From Burkholderia humptydooensis (lineage in GTDB: Bacteria; Pseudomonadota; Gammaproteobacteria; Burkholderiales; Burkholderiaceae): a stretch of DNA of 64,000 nt. The first letter of the stretch is position 1; the number at the start of each line of letters is the position of its first letter. The stretch covers positions 2,852,001 through 2,916,000 of the forward strand of contig NZ_CP013380.1 in the NCBI RefSeq assembly GCF_001513745.1, written 5' to 3'. The position numbers and the translations under genes are program-made. This document shows, in pieces, positions 1 to 7,957 of the stretch. The notes under the pieces are model-generated. The model did no database searches. It saw nothing but the letters and a program-made list of their open reading frames with translations, and was not told the DNA's origin.

Positions 1-59
1 CGGTACGCGTCGAAGTCGATGGCTTCGCGGTGCTTCCGTCGAAGACGCGCGTCTACTAA
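1..59 (+). CDS. C-terminal tail of an unidentified gene entering from the left
   Basis: Reading in the third frame, the first 59 bases give an 18-residue tail (VRVEVDGFAVLPSKTRVY) that ends at a TAA at 57-59. The composition is protein-like and an 8-bp hairpin follows 30 bp later, as would be expected at a gene end. Too little is present to name a family, and it may not be a gene at all. Confidence 0.35.
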   Translation, partial: VRVEVDGFAVLPSKTRVY

Positions 60-90
60 CGCGCCTTGTTTGAACGTTTCAGGGATTGCC

Positions 91-112
91 GCAGCCTGCT
101 ACCGCAGGCTGC
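91..112. terminator. Hairpin after the truncated left-hand gene
   Basis: GCAGCCTG and CAGGCTGC form a perfect 8-bp stem around a 6-nt loop. It lies about 30 bp after the stop codon at 59. There is no U-tract, so termination is an inference from position and stem strength only. Confidence 0.3.
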
Positions 113-311
113 CAACGAGGAGAAGGGAAATGCGTGGGCTCGATATCCTTCGCACGCTGGATTTGAGAAGGTCGGATGCTACCTCTCGATAGTCGGCCGT
201 CCGCGCCATCGAAACATGTGATGAATCACGAACGACACGGGTGCCGCGCCAAGGCACATGACCGACTACGAATGTGCAAGATGCTCGGTTAAGCGACTGA
301 TAAAGGCTCCG

Positions 312-980
312 TTACGCAACTGCCGCCTTCAGCGGTTTGGCCGAGCCCTTCCTGGTCCCGGATCTCTCCTTGGCTTCGACAAGGTATCCTTTCGTCAACA
401 TCGAGACGTAGTATTCCGCAATCTCCGTTGAACTCATCGGTCCCTTATCGCTGTACCAGGTGTACAGCCAATTGCACATGCCGAGAATCCCCGTGACCGC
501 AACGTGTGGAGGAATGTCCTGGAATGTGCCTGCCTCTACCCCGGCTCGATAAACCTTCTCAATCGTCGCGTCGTATTCACGCTTACGGTTGAGCATCAGC
601 TTGCGCTGCTTTTCATCGAGTTCGCTCTCCTCCCGGAAGTAGATTGCAGTCCACTCGCGGCGCTCCATCACGTTCATTGCATGGCCGATGATGATTTTCC
701 GAAGAGCGTCTTCGGGAGAGAGGTCCGTAGCTGAGATGGATGAAATCATCTCAAAGTAGGTGTCGTAGATTCGCGTGAAAATCTGCCACAGAATCTCGTT
801 TTTGCTCTTGAAATAGTAATAGACGACAGACTTCGTGTACCCAAGGTTCGACGCAATGTCATCAATCGTGACCGCCCGGAAACCACGTTCCGCGAAGAGC
901 GAGACCGCAGACGACAGGATTTCATCCTGGACGTATGCCTGTTTTTTTGCCTTCAATTGTTCTCGCTTATCTTGCTTCAT
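312..980 (-). CDS. TetR-family regulator, likely acyl-CoA responsive, of the 1-23 kb catabolic cluster
   Basis: 222-residue one-component repressor. The N-terminal helix-turn-helix is clear (residues about 36-64: VTIDDIASNLGYTKSVVYYY then FKSKNEIL). The C-terminal ligand domain ends with ILGMCNWLYTWYS, a pattern known from the KstR2/FadR-type TetR subfamily whose ligands are acyl-CoAs. I chose the ATG at 980 because GGAG lies 6 nt upstream; an in-frame ATG at 992 has no comparable site and actually contains that GGAG. The gene follows the thioesterase by 57 bp on the same strand, so both probably share the promoter at 1531-1559, which carries a candidate operator: autoregulation is likely. 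The same 18-bp operator recurs upstream of every unit of the cluster. That this protein binds it is inferred from co-location. Confidence 0.9.
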   Translation of the reverse strand: MKQDKREQLKAKKQAYVQDEILSSAVSLFAERGFRAVTIDDIASNLGYTKSVVYYYFKSKNEILWQIFTRIYDTYFEMISSISATDLSPEDALRKIIIGHAMNVMERREWTAIYFREESELDEKQRKLMLNRKREYDATIEKVYRAGVEAGTFQDIPPHVAVTGILGMCNWLYTWYSDKGPMSSTEIAEYYVSMLTKGYLVEAKERSGTRKGSAKPLKAAVA

Positions 981-1037
981 GCTCAGCTCCATAGCAGGTA
1001 CTTACCGTATCGTCCGGTCAGCTTCCCACATGTTGAC

Positions 1038-1457
1038 TTACTCTGCATTCGAGCCTGACGCCTTAAGAACACGCTCTCTAATGGTGTCGGGAATCGGAAT
1101 GCTCTTTCTATCCACCAGATGAAAATACACTGATGTCATTGCCAGCTCCGCCACCACGGTACCATCCGGCCCGACTAGCCGATGCAATGATTTCAGCGAA
1201 CTCCGACCAGCATCGACAACTTTGCTGACGACCGAAAACAGGTCACCTGTCCTCAGCTCAGAACGAAAGTCGATCTCGTAGCGGACGTCCGCCCAGCCCT
1301 CATGACGTTCATCGCGCCATTTGGGGTTGTATCCCAGCCTCGCTACAAGATGCCACATCGCCTGGTCAAACGCGGCAACATAGTATTGGACAGTCATATG
1401 GCCCATTGCATCTGTCTGGGCAGGGTATACCACCCCGTGATACGTTTCGAAGCTCAT
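1038..1457 (-). CDS. Hot-dog fold acyl-CoA thioesterase (4HBT/YbgC type)
   Basis: About 139 residues, the usual length of single-domain 4HBT-family thioesterases, which hydrolyse acyl-CoA to the free acid in the cytoplasm. The motif TDAMGHM near the N-terminus matches the family's D-x-x-G-H signature, with the Asp as the expected catalytic residue. Two consecutive ATGs exist (1460 and 1457); AGGA lies 5 nt before the second, which I prefer. It is the first gene after the operator-bearing promoter at 1531-1559, with the TetR gene downstream. In a cluster containing a CoA ligase it could release CoA from a pathway intermediate or an inducer. Substrate cannot be read from sequence. Confidence 0.85.
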   Translation of the reverse strand: MSFETYHGVVYPAQTDAMGHMTVQYYVAAFDQAMWHLVARLGYNPKWRDERHEGWADVRYEIDFRSELRTGDLFSVVSKVVDAGRSSLKSLHRLVGPDGTVVAELAMTSVYFHLVDRKSIPIPDTIRERVLKASGSNAE

Positions 1458-1530
1458 CATCTTCCTGTCAACGCGAAATTAGACAGCGAGACCGCGCGGA
1501 CAACACACCTCGATGAGGCCACCGCTTCTC

Positions 1531-1560
1531 ATTGTCAGTTTTTTTGACCAACTAGTCAAC
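1531..1560 (-). promoter_or_regulatory. Promoter with operator A, thioesterase-TetR unit
   Basis: On the minus strand TTGACT (1554-1559), a 17-bp spacer and GACAAT (1531-1536) make a sigma70-type promoter. The -35 lies inside the near-palindrome TTTGAC-N6-GTCAAC at 1543-1560, one of five related sites in the cluster. The plus strand from the same element offers a weaker TTGACC, 16 bp, TAACCT toward the pseudogene at 1690, so the site may have been bidirectional. Confidence 0.6.
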
Positions 1561-1689
1561 ACATTTAACCTGCAGATTATCCCTGTCTCGCAACATCCCT
1601 TTGACTGCAATGGCGCAACGCCGATAGATATCGGTCCGCGGCGCCCGGACCGGCGCGCTCCGTTCATGCAAGAGCACTGGTGTCGAACA

Positions 1690-2186
1690 ATGATACTTAA
1701 GTCATCGCTCCGCCCTCGCACCGAATGGTTGTGCAGTCGAATTGGATTGACTTATATGGTCACGTGACTGCAGCGCGATGTACACCTGTTCGACCGTGTC
1801 GGCTACGAGTGCTCGCCAGGTATGGCGTCGGAGAGTCATATACTCGTGAAGAGCACAAAGGATCTTCAAGGTCGCTAAATACTCGATCTTTGTCAGAACT
1901 CGTTCTGGGTGATGAGATCGAGCTCTCGATCCGGTTCTTTGACGACGACGACAAACAGTTGCTCAGCTTGTTCGAGCTTCGGCGTGTGCGCGATGGGTGT
2001 CTTTCTACAACAATGGAACAGCTTTCTTTGAACGTTAGCCTCGCTACGAGGAAGGTCAGACCGTTCCAGACTCATTTGCAAAGCAGGCTCAAAACGGCAG
2101 TCGCCGCACACGCCCCTCCTTCCAAAGTATGTCCCGACGCAAGCCGTTACGCCTTGCCTCGTCGGAAACCAGCTGCCGCGAAGTAG
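1690..2186 (+). pseudogene. Frameshifted hot-dog thioesterase, betainyl-CoA thioesterase-like
   Basis: A thioesterase gene is recognisable but its reading frame moves several times. Frame 3 gives VVQSNWIDLYGHV at about 1727, then LFDRVGYEC is in another frame (about 1788-1820), then LARYGVGESYTREEHKG in the first again, then IFKVAKYSIF in a shifted frame (about 1862-1900), and finally SELVLGDEIELSIRFFDDDD to the end near 2186. The N-terminal WID-x-x-GH and the GES-T motif resemble thioesterases of the carnitine/betaine type (CdhB-like), from memory of that family. ATG at 1690 or 1725 could have been the start. The shifts partly compensate, leaving a deceptive open frame of 153 codons. Either a decayed paralogue or several sequencing indels; the neighbouring genes are all intact, which favours decay. 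Confidence 0.65.
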
Positions 2187-2300
2187 CGACCATTGCTCTC
2201 GACTGCTGAGGTGGTGCGAACCACAGCCCGTCATTATTGAGCGGCGCATGGCTGATGGCAGGCAGGCCTCCGGCCAGTACGTACATTCTCAGCGGCCAGC

Positions 2301-3185
2301 TCAGGAGAACAGCTTGTCATACAGCGCCGGACGGCGATCAGCCAACTGGCGCACTTCTGACTTTTCCCGGGACATACGAAGCGTTTCGAGGTCGAGCGAG
2401 GTATTCAACAAGTATTCGCCTTCTGCTCCGAGCGCATATGTGCCGTCAACAACCTTGAAACGATTGTCGATCGGACAGGCGACAAACGCGCGTCCCGAAG
2501 CGACGCTCTGATAGTCGTTCGGTATATCCAGCGGACCAACGAGCGTCGACACGCAGACGAACAGCTGATTCTCAAGGGCTCGAGCGTGTGCGCTATGCCA
2601 GACGCGCCATGCACCTCGCTCCTCCGTCAGTGACGGTACGAGCAAAACCTCGACACCTTGCCCCACAAGGTATTGCGTGAGCTCAGGGAACTGCACGTCG
2701 TAGCAGACGAATAACCCACATTTGACGCCGCCGATTTCGAACGTCGTCAGGCTGTCGCCGCCAGACGTGGAAATTGCGCGTTCGCCTCGCGTCATATGAA
2801 GCTTGTCCTGGCGCTCAACCGAACCGTCGGGTTTGAAAACCCATCCGCTGTTGCGACCTACCCCGTCTTCTTCGTGCCAGAACGATGCCCCCGCGATCGC
2901 GATCCCGTGCTTTTTTGCAAGCGTTTGGAGCGTTTCGCAGTACTCGCCCACAAGCGGCGTCAAAACCCGACGATAAAATTCCGACACCGTCTTGGTGGTC
3001 ACGTCGGCCGCTTCCGGATGAGTCCAGAGCAACCCTGTCGACGTCAGTTCTGGAAGAAGCAGAACTTCACTGCCAGTGGCTTGGGCTTGCGAGGCAAGCT
3101 CTTCGACATGCGTCGTGAAGTCATGGAGTAGGGCATAGCGTCGCGTACCAAATGACGCGATTGAGACTTTGAGGGTTGACTTCAT
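2301..3185 (-). CDS. Carbon-nitrogen hydrolase (nitrilase superfamily amidase)
   Basis: 294 residues with the full nitrilase-superfamily triad: Glu46 in LLLPELTS, Lys128 in RQDKLHM and Cys161 in GLFVCYDVQFPE. The superfamily hydrolyses amides, N-carbamoyl compounds or nitriles; a tyrosine-aspartate after the Cys is commoner in amidases than in true nitrilases. It is the last gene of a ten-gene minus-strand operon and overlaps the CoA ligase by 4 bp (ATGA), so it is translationally coupled. Together with the imidase-type hydrolase and the hydantoin-type racemase upstream it suggests opening and deamidation of an amide- or ureide-containing substrate. Not a secreted protein: no signal peptide. 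Confidence 0.85.
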   Translation of the reverse strand: MKSTLKVSIASFGTRRYALLHDFTTHVEELASQAQATGSEVLLLPELTSTGLLWTHPEAADVTTKTVSEFYRRVLTPLVGEYCETLQTLAKKHGIAIAGASFWHEEDGVGRNSGWVFKPDGSVERQDKLHMTRGERAISTSGGDSLTTFEIGGVKCGLFVCYDVQFPELTQYLVGQGVEVLLVPSLTEERGAWRVWHSAHARALENQLFVCVSTLVGPLDIPNDYQSVASGRAFVACPIDNRFKVVDGTYALGAEGEYLLNTSLDLETLRMSREKSEVRQLADRRPALYDKLFS

Positions 3186-4678
3186 CGACGCCCCTCCATC
3201 CAGTAGCGAAGCAGTGATGCTTTATCGACCTTTCCGGTGATGCCGAGCGGAAGCTCGGAAGACCGGACAAAGTAGCTCGGCACCTTGAAGTCAGCCAGTC
3301 GCGCGCTGCAGTACGAGCGCAACTCATCATCGTCAAGGGTGCCGTCGCGTCCCACGACATAAGCAGCAACTAGCTGCCCGAACTTCTCATCCGGGACCCC
3401 AATTACCGCGACACTTTGCACGGCAGGATGCGCAGCTAGCACGTCTTCGACCTCGGCAGGCGCGATGTTCGCGCCACCGCGAATAATGATGTCCTTGATT
3501 CGGCCTGTGAGGTAGTAATAGCCGTTTGCATCGCGATATCCCAGATCGCCGGTACGCAGCATTCCGTTGACGAACAGTTCTTTGCTCAAAGCCTCATTTT
3601 TAAGGTAACCGCGCGTAGTCGACGGAGCCCGTACCAGAATCTCTCCGGCCTGTCCTTCCGCGACTTCATCCCCGGCTGGGTCGACAATTGAAATTGACGC
3701 ACCCGGCGCAAGTTTGCCGATCGCCGTTTCGGGAACAGGCGCGGCATCGGTCGAGTACCGTCCAAATATGGGACGAACTTCTGTCATGGCGTAGTAGTCG
3801 TCGATGCGCTTTTTTAACCTACGCTCAAAGCGACCTCGCAATTCCCTTGACAACGGAGCACCGGCTGAAATCAGCAACCTCATCGACGAAAGATCGAAGC
3901 TGATGTCGTTCTGCTCGGCATACTCGAGCATCATGGCAAACATGGTCGGGACGCCCTGAAACACTGTGGCGCGATGCTGCACGAGGGCCTCCAGTACCTC
4001 GCGCGGATGGAAGCGACGCATGATCACCACCTCCCCGCCGGCCTGCAGCGCAGTAGCTGCTGCGGTCGACAGACCATAGAGAAACCCTAGCGGCAGGGCT
4101 ACGACCGTCACATCACTCGTACTCATGCCCCACATCTCAATCAGCGAACGGTTGCCAGCAACCTCAGATTCCTGGTCGAAAATGACCGCTTTCGGCTTCC
4201 CAGTAGACCCTGATGTATAGACGACAAGAAAGTTTTCCTGAGGGCATAAAGCATTTCCATCGAGTGGGGATACCTCCAGTTCCCGAAATTCGTTCAGGGT
4301 GACAAGTCTGGCCGCCGAGTGAAGCGCGTGGGCTGCCTGAGCGACTGGTGTCATTTTCTCGTCATGCAAAAGCACAACGACGTCGCCATGCCCCAGGATA
4401 TAGGCCACTTCGGGCGCAGTGAGGCTCGGGTTGACGGGAATAAACGTACCGCCCAATTGCCCAACCGCGTAGTAGAGCAGCAGTACGTCGACGCAGTTCT
4501 CACACAAAACGGCTACTGGAGCGTTCCTCGTTACGCCGAGTGCCGTCAGCCTGCCTGCAACACGCGCCGACTCGGCGACGAGTTCGGCATAAGTCAAGGA
4601 CTGCTCGCCGCTGCGCAGCGCAACCGATTGCCCACCGCGCAATGCATGCGCGCCGATATCCGTGTTCACCATATGCAT
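3182..4678 (-). CDS. AMP-forming acyl/aryl-CoA synthetase
   Basis: 498 residues of the ANL adenylating superfamily. Visible core motifs are VVYTSGSTGKPKAV (P-loop), YYAMTEVRP (aromatic-x-T-E), RTGDLGYRD (ribose-binding Asp), GRIKDIIIRGG (hinge) and a C-terminal TGKVDK lysine. It activates a carboxylic acid with ATP and joins it to CoA. The ATG at 4678 has GGAG 8 nt upstream; a TTG at 4684 is also open. In the operon it sits between the MaoC hydratase and the amidase, which fits conversion of a pathway acid to a CoA thioester followed by hydration. The medium length resembles short/medium-chain or benzoate-type ligases. Acid specificity cannot be told. Confidence 0.9.
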   Translation of the reverse strand: MHMVNTDIGAHALRGGQSVALRSGEQSLTYAELVAESARVAGRLTALGVTRNAPVAVLCENCVDVLLLYYAVGQLGGTFIPVNPSLTAPEVAYILGHGDVVVLLHDEKMTPVAQAAHALHSAARLVTLNEFRELEVSPLDGNALCPQENFLVVYTSGSTGKPKAVIFDQESEVAGNRSLIEMWGMSTSDVTVVALPLGFLYGLSTAAATALQAGGEVVIMRRFHPREVLEALVQHRATVFQGVPTMFAMMLEYAEQNDISFDLSSMRLLISAGAPLSRELRGRFERRLKKRIDDYYAMTEVRPIFGRYSTDAAPVPETAIGKLAPGASISIVDPAGDEVAEGQAGEILVRAPSTTRGYLKNEALSKELFVNGMLRTGDLGYRDANGYYYLTGRIKDIIIRGGANIAPAEVEDVLAAHPAVQSVAVIGVPDEKFGQLVAAYVVGRDGTLDDDELRSYCSARLADFKVPSYFVRSSELPLGITGKVDKASLLRYWMEGRR

Positions 4679-4719
4679 TTTCAAGGCTCCAGAGTCTCAG
4701 ACTGCACCGACCGGTGCAA

Positions 4720-5217
4720 TCAGACCGTAGGCACGCGAGGATCACGCTTCATCATCACTTTCCACTCGCCTTCCTGCACCACTTCACCGCGCTGGTTCTC
4801 GATGGCGACGTAGAAGTTGACAATACCAGTCGTCGGCTTCTTCGTCTCACGCTTCGAGGTCACCTTCTCACGAACGTAAATGGTGTCGCCAATCTTGACT
4901 GGGCCACGCATGTCCCAGGTCATCCCAAGGAATGCAATTGCGGTGCCCTCCTTGATTCCCAGACGGCTCTCAAGGCCAGTGGCGATCGCAAAAGCTGCCG
5001 GACCATGAAGAATCCGGCCGCCGAACACGGTGCACTTTGCGAACTCTTCATCGGTGTGGACGGGATTGTGGTCGCCAGTAATGGCCGCAAACATGACGAT
5101 GTCTGCTTCGGTAATGGTACGTCGCGGGCTCAGCCACTCGGTCCCAACCTCAAGTTCTTCGAAGAATTTGGCATTCTGACCAATCTGCTCGGTTGCTTGT
5201 GCTTGTACAGCGCTCAT
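4720..5217 (-). CDS. MaoC-like enoyl-CoA hydratase
   Basis: 165 residues, one hot-dog domain of the MaoC/hydratase-2 family. The catalytic pattern D-x-N-P-x-H is present in ITGDHNPVHTDEEF. Such proteins add water to 2-enoyl-CoA (or dehydrate 3-hydroxyacyl-CoA). GAGG 7 nt before the ATG at 5217 decides the start over an upstream in-frame ATG at 5247. It lies 41 bp upstream of the CoA ligase in the same operon, and downstream of the SDR, which together could supply beta-oxidation-like steps (ligase, hydratase, dehydrogenase); no acyl-CoA dehydrogenase or thiolase is in the window. Confidence 0.85.
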   Translation of the reverse strand: MSAVQAQATEQIGQNAKFFEELEVGTEWLSPRRTITEADIVMFAAITGDHNPVHTDEEFAKCTVFGGRILHGPAAFAIATGLESRLGIKEGTAIAFLGMTWDMRGPVKIGDTIYVREKVTSKRETKKPTTGIVNFYVAIENQRGEVVQEGEWKVMMKRDPRVPTV

Positions 5218-5277
5218 TTTCTCGTCCTCAGAATTTAAATCGAACAAAAACTTCTTGACTCCAACGCTGCGTTTCGC

Positions 5278-6084
5278 CTACCTGAGGGCGTTGCAAGCGT
5301 CTGCCATCGTTGCGAACGTCACACCATCCTGCGACTGCATATGCTCGACCAGGGCTTCCAGCATCTTTACTCGCGGCGCTCGCCCGATAATTTCCGGATG
5401 GCAGGTCAATGTGAAAACACCGCCTTCTTCATGAGCCGCGTCGAATTCTGCTTGCCATAAGGAGCGAACGTCCTCGGTGAGGCGAAGGCCCTGATTAATG
5501 GGACGCGCTGCGAAGTGGAAATACGGATAGTCATCAAGTTCCCAAGCGACCGGGAACTCCAGAATCGAACTCTCCTGCCCAAACGTCAGGACCTCCTCCG
5601 TCATCACATCACCCTGACGCGCGAAAAAGGGATGAAAATCCTGTGACATCAGGCTGCTGTCGTATTGCAGCCCAAACTCTTCGAGCAAAGAAATCGTGTT
5701 GTCACTCAGGTCCCACGCTGGCGACCGGTAACCGACTGGCCTCTTGCCGGTAATGCCTTCAAGTGTCGCAATACTCTCTTGCAGCATCGCTCGCTCCTCT
5801 TCAAGCGGCAGTCCGACGGGCGATTCGTGCACAAGCCCATGGACGCCAATCTCGTGACCGCCTTGAACGATCGCTTCCACGGCATCGGGGAAGGTGCGCG
5901 CCGTATGAGCCGGCGTGAAAAACGTCGCCTTCACATTCTTCCGCGCGAGCATTGTCAGGATGCGAGGCAAGCCAGCGCGAGCGCCGTACTCGCCACGTGA
6001 CAACGGCGTCGGCGTCGTTTGCTTGAACGTGCTCAACCAGATGGAGACCGCGTCGAAGTCGAAGGTTAGGCAAACTTTGGTCAT
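5278..6084 (-). CDS. Polysaccharide-deacetylase-family hydrolase, imidase/PuuE/HpPgdA type
   Basis: 268 residues with the NodB-homology motifs TFDFDA (metal Asp), HEIGVHGLVHE (metal His pair) and RSPAWD. The TFDFDA-x-x-x-W start and lack of signal peptide place it with the cytoplasmic branch that includes cyclic imide hydrolases, allantoinase PuuE and HpPgdA, rather than exported chitin or peptidoglycan deacetylases. A role in opening a cyclic imide, ureide or other amide fits its operon partners (hydantoin-type racemase, nitrilase-type amidase, amino-acid-type ABC importer). The start has only a weak ribosome site. About 190 bp separate it from the SDR gene upstream, in which I see no gene. 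Confidence 0.8.
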   Translation of the reverse strand: MTKVCLTFDFDAVSIWLSTFKQTTPTPLSRGEYGARAGLPRILTMLARKNVKATFFTPAHTARTFPDAVEAIVQGGHEIGVHGLVHESPVGLPLEEERAMLQESIATLEGITGKRPVGYRSPAWDLSDNTISLLEEFGLQYDSSLMSQDFHPFFARQGDVMTEEVLTFGQESSILEFPVAWELDDYPYFHFAARPINQGLRLTEDVRSLWQAEFDAAHEEGGVFTLTCHPEIIGRAPRVKMLEALVEHMQSQDGVTFATMADACNALR

Positions 6085-6271
6085 GTCCGCAATTCCATAA
6101 AGCGCATCAACTAAGGACTATTAATCAACAAAAATGGTACAGACGCGTGATTCAGGAGCGCCAGAGCGCGGAACGTTTCGCACTCTGGTCGATCGCTCAT
6201 TCGGAGCGAGAAGCTGAGGATCAACTCTCAGACATCGTATGTTCCTCAGCATCTGGGACTTCGGATCACAC

Positions 6272-7063
6272 TCAGGTAGCCGTCCAGCCGCCGTCGATTG
6301 CAATTGCCTGACCGGATACGTAGCTCGCCGCATCCGAAGCCAGAAAAACGGCAACGTCCGCAACTTCCTGCGGCAGGCCTTTACGACGTGCCGGAACCAT
6401 GCGTTTGTAGCCGTCCGGGTCACTGCCCACGCCACGGTTCATCGTCGTCGCCGCGTCACCTAGGATGGATCCGGAGTTTTGCCGGATGTCCGTCGCAATC
6501 ACACCCGGACAAATTGCGTTAATCGTGATCCCGTGTTCCGTGTGAGAGCACGCGACCTGGCGAGTCAGGCCAACCATGCCGAACTTTGACGCCGTGTACG
6601 AGGCGCCATCTGCTGCGCCTCGAAGCCCGCCAACTGAAGCCGTGTTGATGATTCGACCGTACCCTTTTGGCACCATCCGCTTTAGCGCTGCTCGCATCCC
6701 GAGATAACACCCCCTCAGATTGATGTTCAGCACCTGGTCCCACAATTCCGGGGTCGTCTCCAGACAATCTGCGAAGCCATCAAAGACGCCCGCATTGTTG
6801 ACCATGATGTCAACCGTGCCGTGCTTGTCAACGGCATACTGAACCAGGTGCTCGACCTGCTCCTCGAACCGGACGTCGGTCTTCACGAAGGTGGCGACTC
6901 TGCCCTCCTCGGTAATGTCTCGCGCAGCCTTTTCGCCAGCTTCGACGAGAATGCCGCCAATAATCGTCTTCGCCCCAGCGAAAGCCAGCGTTCGCGAAAT
7001 CGCCAGTCCGATGCCCGTTTCGCCTCCAGTTACCACTGCTACACGGCCAGAAAGATCGACCAT
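6272..7063 (-). CDS. Short-chain dehydrogenase/reductase (SDR)
   Basis: 263 residues, classical SDR. Cofactor site TGGETGIG, the NNAG motif, and the Ser-Tyr-Lys triad (NTASVGG then YTASK) are all present, and it ends with the usual SGQAIAIDGG signature. It oxidises or reduces a hydroxyl/keto group with NAD(P)(H). GGAGGTGAGG immediately upstream selects the ATG at 7063 over one at 7096. It lies 33 bp after the racemase gene in the importer operon. In the pathway it could act on a 3-hydroxyacyl-CoA from the MaoC hydratase or on an alcohol intermediate; sequence does not decide. Confidence 0.88.
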   Translation of the reverse strand: MVDLSGRVAVVTGGETGIGLAISRTLAFAGAKTIIGGILVEAGEKAARDITEEGRVATFVKTDVRFEEQVEHLVQYAVDKHGTVDIMVNNAGVFDGFADCLETTPELWDQVLNINLRGCYLGMRAALKRMVPKGYGRIINTASVGGLRGAADGASYTASKFGMVGLTRQVACSHTEHGITINAICPGVIATDIRQNSGSILGDAATTMNRGVGSDPDGYKRMVPARRKGLPQEVADVAVFLASDAASYVSGQAIAIDGGWTAT

Positions 7064-7096
7064 TTCCTCACCTCCAAGGGATACCAAAGTTTCCAA

Positions 7097-7870
7097 TTAC
7101 TTATGCGCGAAGCGGTTGCGCACAATCTCAAACTCTTCCGGATTGTGCTGCTGGAGCTGCTGGTAGTAGCCCCGACGGCTAATCTGATAGGCGCCGTGGC
7201 TTTTGAGCTCGGCAAGCGACTCGGCCATCTTCAGGGCCATCGTATTCGGGTTCAAAAGTGCGTGATTGCGCTCTGCACCCGTGTCGCGAAGCCACTTTTC
7301 GTAGCTCGCCGAGATAAGCGTGCAGCCGAAGACGCAGACTTCAGCGTTGTTCGCTTCCATGGCAGCAACCGCCTTTTTTGCCGCGTCGATGGCAACACCC
7401 TGGGTGTCTTTGATCATGTCCGTGGCGAACCAGTCAATGCAGGTGACGCCTCGGCAATTCGAGTCCTGTCCGTATACCCGCACCATATCTCGCAGGTAGG
7501 GAACAGCCTTGTGATGGTCAGTGACCACCACAAAGTCATGCCCGTAATACGGTGCGAACAGCATGGTCGCTTCGAGCGGTCCAACCACGGGAATATCAAC
7601 CAACTCTCGCGATACCCGCACACCCGGGTCGTAGCAGCAGCCGACGATGACCGCATCGAATCCAGACCTTTCTGCCTTCAGCACCTCGTTAAATACAGCC
7701 TCTTCAACCAAGTGCTTACTGTAGTAGTAGTCGATGTTCTCGGGGCAATTCACCGTGTTGGTCACGACAAGCTCCGTCCCGCTGCGCAGATAGGGCGTGA
7801 GTGTCTCTTCGATCAGGCCGTTGTACTGCGGCGTCCCAAAAGGGTTGATGAAGTTGATACGTAAGCTCAT
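7097..7870 (-). CDS. Asp/Glu/hydantoin racemase superfamily protein
   Basis: 257 residues. The two cysteines that act as the general acid/base pair in this superfamily are visible in VGCCYDPG and VFGCTLISA. Members racemise hydantoins, aspartate or glutamate, or isomerise maleate, without a cofactor. I take the ATG at 7870, which begins the conserved core (MSLRINFINPFGT); the in-frame region upstream is not protein-like. It directly follows the solute-binding protein gene of the ABC importer, so its substrate is probably the imported compound or its first product. Hydantoin racemase and maleate isomerase are the main alternatives. Confidence 0.82.
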   Translation of the reverse strand: MSLRINFINPFGTPQYNGLIEETLTPYLRSGTELVVTNTVNCPENIDYYYSKHLVEEAVFNEVLKAERSGFDAVIVGCCYDPGVRVSRELVDIPVVGPLEATMLFAPYYGHDFVVVTDHHKAVPYLRDMVRVYGQDSNCRGVTCIDWFATDMIKDTQGVAIDAAKKAVAAMEANNAEVCVFGCTLISASYEKWLRDTGAERNHALLNPNTMALKMAESLAELKSHGAYQISRRGYYQQLQQHNPEEFEIVRNRFAHK

Positions 7871-7957
7871 GGAATTTTCTCTTTGGCACGTATTTCTGAT
7901 ACGGGTTGACAATGTGAGGGGCAACCAAGATCGGTTACCCCGCGCCCGGAAATGAAC

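Noticed and set aside
120..189. Short frame starting at an ATG near 129
   Set aside because: Only about 20 codons, no conservation clue; the ATG follows an AAGGGAA by chance.
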